In this document: positions 58,677 through 64,000 of the stretch, piece by piece | Position numbering within the stretch: position 1 is the first letter of the stretch | Layout of the letters: each line of letters opens with the position of its first letter | From: an uncultured Acidobacteriota bacterium | GTDB taxonomy: Bacteria > Acidobacteriota > Terriglobia > Bryobacterales > Bryobacteraceae | NCBI GenBank assembly: GCA_902826605.1 | Contig: CADEFM010000008.1 | Span: forward strand, 124,001-188,000 | Reading direction: 5' to 3' | Length of the DNA: 64,000 bases | The notes under the pieces: generated by a model | Told to the model about the DNA's origin: nothing | What the model saw: only the letters and a program-made list of their open reading frames with translations | Database searches by the model: none | Position numbers and translations under genes: made by a program

Positions 58677-60004
58677 TCGTCCTCCGCAAACATCTTCCCA
58701 GACGAACCTTTTTGAAGGGATTAGGCGTGACCGTCGCATTGCCTTGGCTGGATGCAATGGTGCCGGCATTCGCAGCTCCCGCCGAGTCCAAAGCCCCCCT
58801 CCGGCTGCTCTTCGGATATGTGCCGAACGGCATGATGATAGAGGACTGGAAGCCAAAGACCGCAGGTAAGAATTATGAGTTTACGCGCATCCTGAAGCCG
58901 CTAGAGCCCTTCCGAGAGGACATGCTGGTGTTGACGGGCCTGGCTCATCGTAACGGTGAAATCGCTCCGGGCGACCACGCAGCGGCGAGCGCGACTTATC
59001 TAACGGGAGTGGCGCCGAAGCGAACCACCGGCGCCGACGTGAAGCTAGGCATCTCGGTGGATCAGGTGGCGGCTAACGCGATCGGGTCCAACACGCGTTT
59101 TCCGTCTCTGGAACTTGGATGCGAGGCAGCGCCCTCGGTGGGATCTTGCGATGGCGGCTTCGGCTGTGCCTATGTGAACAACCTCTCCTGGCGAAACGAC
59201 ACGACTCCAGTGGCTCCGGAAACGAATCCGCGCGTCGTCTTTGAGCGGCTGTATGGAGGCCTCGATACCGACCCCGATCCGAAAGTACGAGAGAGGCTTA
59301 CTGAGAACAGAAAGAGCATGTTGGATTACGTCAATAGTCAGACCCAGCGCCTCGCCGGAACCCTCGGCCCGTCGGACCGCCATAAGATTGATGAGTACCT
59401 CACCTCACTGCGGGACATCGAAAAACGGATTATGCGCGTGGAAGCGGAAAACCAGTTGACGCCCCAAATTGAAAAGCCCTCCGGAGTCCCCTCTGGTTTC
59501 GTGGAGCATGCCAGGCTCATGAACGATTTGCTGCTGGTGGCATTGCAGTCGGACATGACGCGAATCGCCACGTTGATGTATGCCAGGGAGAGCAGCTCGA
59601 GAGCCTACCCCGAACTCGGCTTTGCCGATGCGCACCACCCGCTTACGCATCACCGCAACCGGGAAGACATGATGGAGAAGGTCAGAAAGATTGAATGCCA
59701 TCAGATGGATCAGTTCGCCCATTTTGTCACGAAGCTCAATGCGACGAAAGAGGGCGATGGATCACTGCTGGATCATTCGATGCTCGTTTACGGCAGCGCC
59801 ATGAGCGACCCCAACCGCCACACGCACGAGGACGTGCCTTGCGTAGTGCTGGGCCGCGGAGGCGGGCTGAAACCAGGGCGGCATATCGTATACCCAGAAA
59901 CACCCCAGACCAACTTGTGGCTCACACTGCTGGAGCGAATGGGAGTACAGGCGGAAAAGCTTGGCGATAGCACCGGGAAACTCGATCAGCTGACTGACAT
60001 CTAG
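58673..60004 (+). CDS. DUF1552 Tat-exported protein, copy 1
   Basis: The 443-residue protein starts with a twin-arginine signal (LPRRTFLKGLGVTVALPWLD). The DUF1552 domain is shown by RLLFGYVPNGMMIEDWKPKT, DHAAASATYLTGVAPKRTTG and the C-terminal SMLVYGSAMSDPNRHTHEDV with GDGSLLDHSMLV, which resembles sulfatase/phosphatase-like DUF1501 proteins. Its ATG overlaps the preceding stop by 4 bp (ATGA), so it is coupled to the cytochrome gene. The pair is probably one periplasmic system. Confidence 0.9.
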   Translation: MIVLRKHLPRRTFLKGLGVTVALPWLDAMVPAFAAPAESKAPLRLLFGYVPNGMMIEDWKPKTAGKNYEFTRILKPLEPFREDMLVLTGLAHRNGEIAPGDHAAASATYLTGVAPKRTTGADVKLGISVDQVAANAIGSNTRFPSLELGCEAAPSVGSCDGGFGCAYVNNLSWRNDTTPVAPETNPRVVFERLYGGLDTDPDPKVRERLTENRKSMLDYVNSQTQRLAGTLGPSDRHKIDEYLTSLRDIEKRIMRVEAENQLTPQIEKPSGVPSGFVEHARLMNDLLLVALQSDMTRIATLMYARESSSRAYPELGFADAHHPLTHHRNREDMMEKVRKIECHQMDQFAHFVTKLNATKEGDGSLLDHSMLVYGSAMSDPNRHTHEDVPCVVLGRGGGLKPGRHIVYPETPQTNLWLTLLERMGVQAEKLGDSTGKLDQLTDI

Positions 60005-60018
60005 AAGCTGGCAGGTTC

Positions 60019-60480
60019 TCAAGCCCTACACGCTGCGGCCGCGCAGGCGAAGCCAATGATCGCCAGCACTGTCCGCACCCAGTGCCATGCCGACCACCGG
60101 CGAAGCTCTTCCGCCACACGCACCACGGCAATTGTTCCGGTCGCAAAACTTGCATTGGCGCGTTGGAAGTAGAGCGGGAAAGCAGCCAAGACCGCAATAC
60201 CGAACAGCGCGGATGCAGCAAACAATTCGCGGCCCGGCCTATGACCGATCCACGTCAGTGCGGCTGCGGCTATGGTCAGAACCGCAGCTGCGATTTCCAG
60301 GGGTCCGAAGAAGTTCTGCAGAAGCGCCGCGTTGCGCTTGTACCAGCTGAGGAATACCTCCGGCGGAACCGAGCGCCAGAAGCGCACCAGTATCGCTCCT
60401 TCGGCGACTAGCGCCCCCGCCATCAGCCCCAGGGCCAGCACCGAGAGCAGCGTTGTTGCGTTGATAAAGACCTCCATCAT
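60019..60480 (-). CDS. DUF1772-like four-helix membrane protein
   Basis: The protein has four hydrophobic helices (LLSVLALGLMAGALVAEGAI, PLEIAAAVLTIAAAALTWIG, AASALFGIAVLAAFPLYFQR, WVRTVLAIIGFACAAAACRA) and a SWYKRNAALLQNFFGP motif. It resembles DUF1772/anthrone-oxygenase-like proteins. It sits between two same-strand DUF modules but on the other strand. ATG 60480 is used; 60477 and GTG 60492 are possible. Confidence 0.65.
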   Translation of the reverse strand: MMEVFINATTLLSVLALGLMAGALVAEGAILVRFWRSVPPEVFLSWYKRNAALLQNFFGPLEIAAAVLTIAAAALTWIGHRPGRELFAASALFGIAVLAAFPLYFQRANASFATGTIAVVRVAEELRRWSAWHWVRTVLAIIGFACAAAACRA

Positions 60481-60581
60481 ACGGCGGAGCACTAGGTTAG
60501 CACGGGAACCGCTTGTCCCTTGGGGCAGCCCAGTGTATACTCCTGTCAGTCAGGAACTTAGCACGAATCAACGAAGTGGCC

Positions 60582-63011
60582 ATGCTGCGTTTTTGCACAA
60601 CTTTGATAGGCGGCGTTTTGATGGCGGCGGCACCGTCGTACGCGCAGACTCCCGCGACGGATTCCCGCGCGGCGCTCAACAAGTATTGCGTCACCTGCCA
60701 CAGTGATAAACTGCGCGCAGCCGGGCTGACGCTCGAGGCGCTCGACGTCACGCAACCCAGTGCCCATCCGGAAACATGGGAGCGCGTAATTCGCCGCCTG
60801 CGCACCAGCACGATGCCTCCGCGCGGCATGCCCCGCCCCGATCCGGCTACCTACAACATTGTCGCGGGCTGGCTTGAAACGGAAATCAACCGCGCCGCGG
60901 CGCAGCATCCGAATCCGGGGCGCAGCAACACGGTGCATCGTTTGAATCGCACTGAATATAACAACGCGGTTCACGATCTGCTGGCGCTGGATATGGACGT
61001 ACGTCCCCTGCTTCCTGGCGATGACACTGCCGACGGAAGCTTCGACAACAACGCCGATGTCCTCACCGTCACGACGTCGCACCTGGAGCGGTTCATGTCC
61101 GTGGCCCGCCAGATCACGCGTCTCGCAACGGGTCTTCCCCCGGCCAATCCCATAGTGGAGACATTCGAAATCCCCTTGCACGCGGTTCAGGAAGACCGCC
61201 AGAGTGAAGATTTGCCCTTTGGCTCGCGCGGCGGCATAGCGGTGCGCTACCAGTTCCCGGCCAATGGCGAATATCGCATCAAAGTGCGCCTGCGCAGGCA
61301 ATATCAGGACTACATCATGGGCATGGGCTGGCCGCAGCGCATCGAGATTCGCGTGGATGGCAAGCTGGCCAAACGATTCACCGTTGGCGGGGCAGCCAAA
61401 GGCAAACCCTCGCCGGCCAGTTTCGCCGGCGCGGGAAATTCGTTTGGCGATCACGACTGGGAAGAATATATGGCCGGGGCGGATGGCGGCTTAGAAGTCC
61501 GTCTGCCCGTGGAGGCCGGTCCGCGCGTGGTCGGCGTTTCATTCGTGCGGGAAATGTGGGAGCCGGAATTCGTGCCGCAGCCTCTGCAACGGGGCCGCGT
61601 ACTGACCAACGACGAAACTTACATGGAGCACGCGTCCGTGGATTCCGTGCAGATTGGCGGTCCCTATCAGGTTTCAGGACCCGCGCGTGACACGCCCAGC
61701 CGCCGCGCGATCTTCGTGTGCCAGCCCAAGACCGCCTCCGAAGAAAAGGCCTGTGCGACGAAGATTCTCGGAAAAATGGCCCGCCTTGCGTATCGGCGCA
61801 CGGCCACGGACCGCGACATAACATCGTTGCTCACATTTTTCGACACAGGCAGGCATGATGGCGGAAGTTTTGAGTCGGGAATACAGTTCGCGCTGGAGCG
61901 CCTGCTAGTGGATCCCGAATTCCTGCTGCGTGTTCAACGCGACCCGCCGGGCACGATGCCGGGACAGGTCTACCGGCTCAGCGGACTGGAACTGGCTTCG
62001 CGGCTGTCGTTCTTCCTGTGGGGCAGCATCCCCGATGAGCCGCTGTTGGACTTGGCCGAAAACGGCAAGCTTTCCGATCCAAAGATTTTGGCTCAGCAGG
62101 TAAAGCGCATGCTGGCGGACCAGCGGTCCACGCGAGCGCTGGTGGGCGATTTCGCCGCGCAATGGCTGAATTTGAGGCGCGTGCCGGAAGTGGTCGTGGA
62201 CCCGCGCTATTATCCGAACTTCGATGAAACATTGCTCGAAGCGTTCCAACAGGAAACCGAAATGTTCATCGCCAGCACGCTCCGCGAAGACCGCGGAATC
62301 ATGACGCTGGTCAGCGCCGATTACACATTCGTCAATGAACGTCTGGCACGGCATTACGGCATCCCGGACATTTACGGCAGCCGCTTCCGCCGCGTCACGC
62401 TACCCAATACCGAACAGCGCGGCGGGTTGCTGTCGCAGGGAGCGCTGCTCGCCGCGACCTCCTACCCGGATCGGACCTCTCCGGTGTTGCGCGGGAAATG
62501 GCTGCTCGATAACATTTTCGGAATTCCTCCCCCGCCTCCCCCTCCAGGCGTCAACACCACACTCGCCGAAGCCAAGCGCGGCGCGCGGCCCGCCAGTATC
62601 CGGGAACGATTGGAGCAGCATCGCGATAATGCGGTGTGCGCCACCTGCCATGGAGTGATTGATCCGGTGGGCTTCGCGCTCGAAAACTTCGACGTGCTGG
62701 GTGGATGGCGGGTCAAGGATGAGGGAGGCAATCCGGTAGACACCAGAGGCGCGTGGCCCAGTGGCCGTAAAATCGATGGCTTTGCCGGCCTGCGCGGAAT
62801 GCTGCTGGACAATCCCGAAGCCTTCGCCGGCACCTTGACGGAAAAATTGATGTCTTACAGCCTTGGACGAAGGCTGGAATATTATGACCGGCCCGCGGTT
62901 CGCAAGATCGTCCGCGACGCGGCCGGAAATGACTATAAGTGGTCCGCGCTGATTTTGGGAATCGTGCAGAGTCCTGCGTTTCAGATGCGGGCCGCGCGGG
63001 TGTCGAATTAA
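60582..63011 (+). CDS. DUF1592-type cytochrome-like protein, copy 2
   Basis: This 809-residue paralogue has a signal peptide (MLRFCTTLIGGVLMAAAPSY), haem motif CVTCH at 36-40 and the same domain order: HRLNRTEYNNAVHDLLALDM, a beta-rich insert (NGEYRIKVRLRRQYQDYIMG), ELASRLSFFLWGSIPDEPLL, FVNERLARHYGIPDIYGSRF and a second haem CATCH. Compared with copy 1 the middle insert is different and the linker longer. ATG 60582 starts the signal peptide. A DUF1552 gene follows after about 70 bp. Confidence 0.9.
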   Translation: MLRFCTTLIGGVLMAAAPSYAQTPATDSRAALNKYCVTCHSDKLRAAGLTLEALDVTQPSAHPETWERVIRRLRTSTMPPRGMPRPDPATYNIVAGWLETEINRAAAQHPNPGRSNTVHRLNRTEYNNAVHDLLALDMDVRPLLPGDDTADGSFDNNADVLTVTTSHLERFMSVARQITRLATGLPPANPIVETFEIPLHAVQEDRQSEDLPFGSRGGIAVRYQFPANGEYRIKVRLRRQYQDYIMGMGWPQRIEIRVDGKLAKRFTVGGAAKGKPSPASFAGAGNSFGDHDWEEYMAGADGGLEVRLPVEAGPRVVGVSFVREMWEPEFVPQPLQRGRVLTNDETYMEHASVDSVQIGGPYQVSGPARDTPSRRAIFVCQPKTASEEKACATKILGKMARLAYRRTATDRDITSLLTFFDTGRHDGGSFESGIQFALERLLVDPEFLLRVQRDPPGTMPGQVYRLSGLELASRLSFFLWGSIPDEPLLDLAENGKLSDPKILAQQVKRMLADQRSTRALVGDFAAQWLNLRRVPEVVVDPRYYPNFDETLLEAFQQETEMFIASTLREDRGIMTLVSADYTFVNERLARHYGIPDIYGSRFRRVTLPNTEQRGGLLSQGALLAATSYPDRTSPVLRGKWLLDNIFGIPPPPPPPGVNTTLAEAKRGARPASIRERLEQHRDNAVCATCHGVIDPVGFALENFDVLGGWRVKDEGGNPVDTRGAWPSGRKIDGFAGLRGMLLDNPEAFAGTLTEKLMSYSLGRRLEYYDRPAVRKIVRDAAGNDYKWSALILGIVQSPAFQMRAARVSN

Positions 63012-63081
63012 GGAGCGTGCCCGGGTGCGCCCGGGCACCAGTTCGTATAACATTGGGGTCGGCAAGTAAGGAGAACAAGTC

Positions 63082-64000
63082 ATGACTAGGAAATCGCTTC
63101 CGCGGCGTACCGTTCTCCGCAGCATGGGCGTTACGCTAGCATTGCCATTCCTTGACTCCATGTTCCCGGCGATGGCGCAGCGAGGGCCCAAGTCGGTTCA
63201 TCGCTTCCAAGCCGTGTACGTCCCCAACGGGATGGCGATGGAATATTGGTCCCCTACCCGCGAAGGCAGCGATTTCGAGCTCACGCCCATCCTGCAGCCG
63301 CTGGCGCCGTTCCGCAATCAGATGCTGGTGCTTTCCGGCATACGCAGCAGCTGGAATTACATCCATGCCGGTGCGTCTGGCTCATTCCTCACCGGCACCA
63401 CGCGCGGCGGAAAAACCGAAGTGGAAATTTTGGCGGATGTATCAATGGACCAGTTGCTTGCCCGCCGATTCGGCAAGGAAACGCAACTTGGGTCGCTCGA
63501 ACTTTCCATGGACGCACCCAATAACGCGGGAGCATGCACCGGCAATTTGAGCTGCGCCTACACGCATACCATCTCCTGGCGCAGCCCCACGCAACCGTTG
63601 CCTATGGAACATAACCCGCGCGCGGTTTTCGAGAAACTGTTCGGTGATAGCGGCAGCACCGATCGCGCGGCACGTGAAGCGCGCCTGCGCCAGCACAGAA
63701 GCATTTTAGACTCCGTCACCGGCAAGCTGGCTGATTTGAAAAGAGACGTCGGCGCGCAGGATCAGTTGAAGGTGGACGAATATACCGACGCGGTGCGCGA
63801 TGTAGAGCGCCGCATTCAGCGTTCCGAGGAACAAAGCAACATTCAACTGCCATTGATGGAACAACCGCAGGGCGCGCCCGCCGCGTTCGAGGATTACGTC
63901 GGCCTGATGTTCGACCTTCAAGTGCTGGCGCTGCGCAGCGATCTCACGCGCGTGATCACTTTTATGATCGGCAAAGAGCAGAGTCCGCGCGCCTACCCGC
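63082..64000 (+). CDS. DUF1552 Tat-exported protein, copy 2, 3' partial
   Basis: The frame is open from ATG 63082 to the window edge (about 306 codons) with AAGGAG 9 nt upstream. It has a twin-arginine signal (LPRRTVLRSMGVTLALPFLD), then VYVPNGMAMEYWSPTREGSD and MLVLSGIRSSWNYIHAGASG, plus GNLSCAYTHTISWRSPTQPL, all matching copy 1. It is the partner of the second cytochrome gene. The C-terminal third lies outside the window. Confidence 0.9.
   Translation, partial: MTRKSLPRRTVLRSMGVTLALPFLDSMFPAMAQRGPKSVHRFQAVYVPNGMAMEYWSPTREGSDFELTPILQPLAPFRNQMLVLSGIRSSWNYIHAGASGSFLTGTTRGGKTEVEILADVSMDQLLARRFGKETQLGSLELSMDAPNNAGACTGNLSCAYTHTISWRSPTQPLPMEHNPRAVFEKLFGDSGSTDRAAREARLRQHRSILDSVTGKLADLKRDVGAQDQLKVDEYTDAVRDVERRIQRSEEQSNIQLPLMEQPQGAPAAFEDYVGLMFDLQVLALRSDLTRVITFMIGKEQSPRAYP

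Overview
The window is a continuous stretch of a moderately GC-rich bacterial chromosome. It most resembles an Acidobacteriota of the Solibacter/Bryobacter type. The reasons are two copies of the DUF1592-type cytochrome plus DUF1552 (Tat signal) gene pair, tandem DinB-family genes, a PEGA-domain Ser/Thr kinase, a TonB-dependent receptor with a carboxypeptidase-regulatory N-terminus, a DUF2934 protein and several secreted proteins of unknown function. This assignment is inferred from gene content; there is no rRNA to confirm it. I found no rRNA, no tRNA, no CRISPR array and no complete transposon.

Layout. 1-5 kb: end of a RodZ-like gene, two small genes, and a dnaG-rpoD pair (a macromolecular-synthesis operon without rpsU). 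5-9 kb: PEGA kinase, two DinB paralogues, a glycine-rich secreted protein. 8.9-11.5 kb: ftsY, ribD, ribE. 11.5-14.3 kb: a minus-strand operon with a histidine kinase that seems to have lost its ATP site, a NarL-type regulator, an amidohydrolase and an unknown protein. 14.3-16.4 kb: split transketolase and DUF2934. 16.4-17.3 kb: a more AT-rich islet with a truncated membrane gene ending in transposon-like short repeats. 17.4-22.4 kb: NHL protein, polysaccharide-type ABC exporter, SIS isomerase, an apparently orphan flgM/flgN-like pair and a YdjM-type hydrolase. 22.4-28.3 kb: lipid kinase, ligA, DedA-like, nadA, moaA, DUF202. 28.3-30.6 kb: SGNH-like plus MBOAT acyltransferase pair.

30.7-36.2 kb: TonB receptor, feoA-feoB and a thioredoxin-reductase-like flavoprotein. 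36.2-40 kb: a copper-monooxygenase-like cytochrome pair, a GlsB/YeaQ-type protein and a DUF4126-like protein. 40-45.9 kb: MFS transporter, uvrA, a conserved Rossmann-like protein and a CPBP protease. 45.9-49.4 kb: an Mla-type lipid transport operon ending in a YdjC/HpnK-type deacetylase. 49.4-51.4 kb: a remnant of a P1-type peptidase gene, a small HMA-like protein and two paralogous secreted proteins. 51.4-54.9 kb: ribH-nusB-trmJ-like operon diverging from lepA. 54.9-56 kb: an AT-richer single SIR2-like gene, the best candidate here for a defence function. 56.1-64 kb: two DUF1592/DUF1552 modules, the last one running off the window end.

A pattern across the window is that several genes have a -10-like hexamer ending 9-11 nt before the start codon and no Shine-Dalgarno sequence, while many others have a clear GGAGG. 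This suggests mixed leaderless and leadered initiation.
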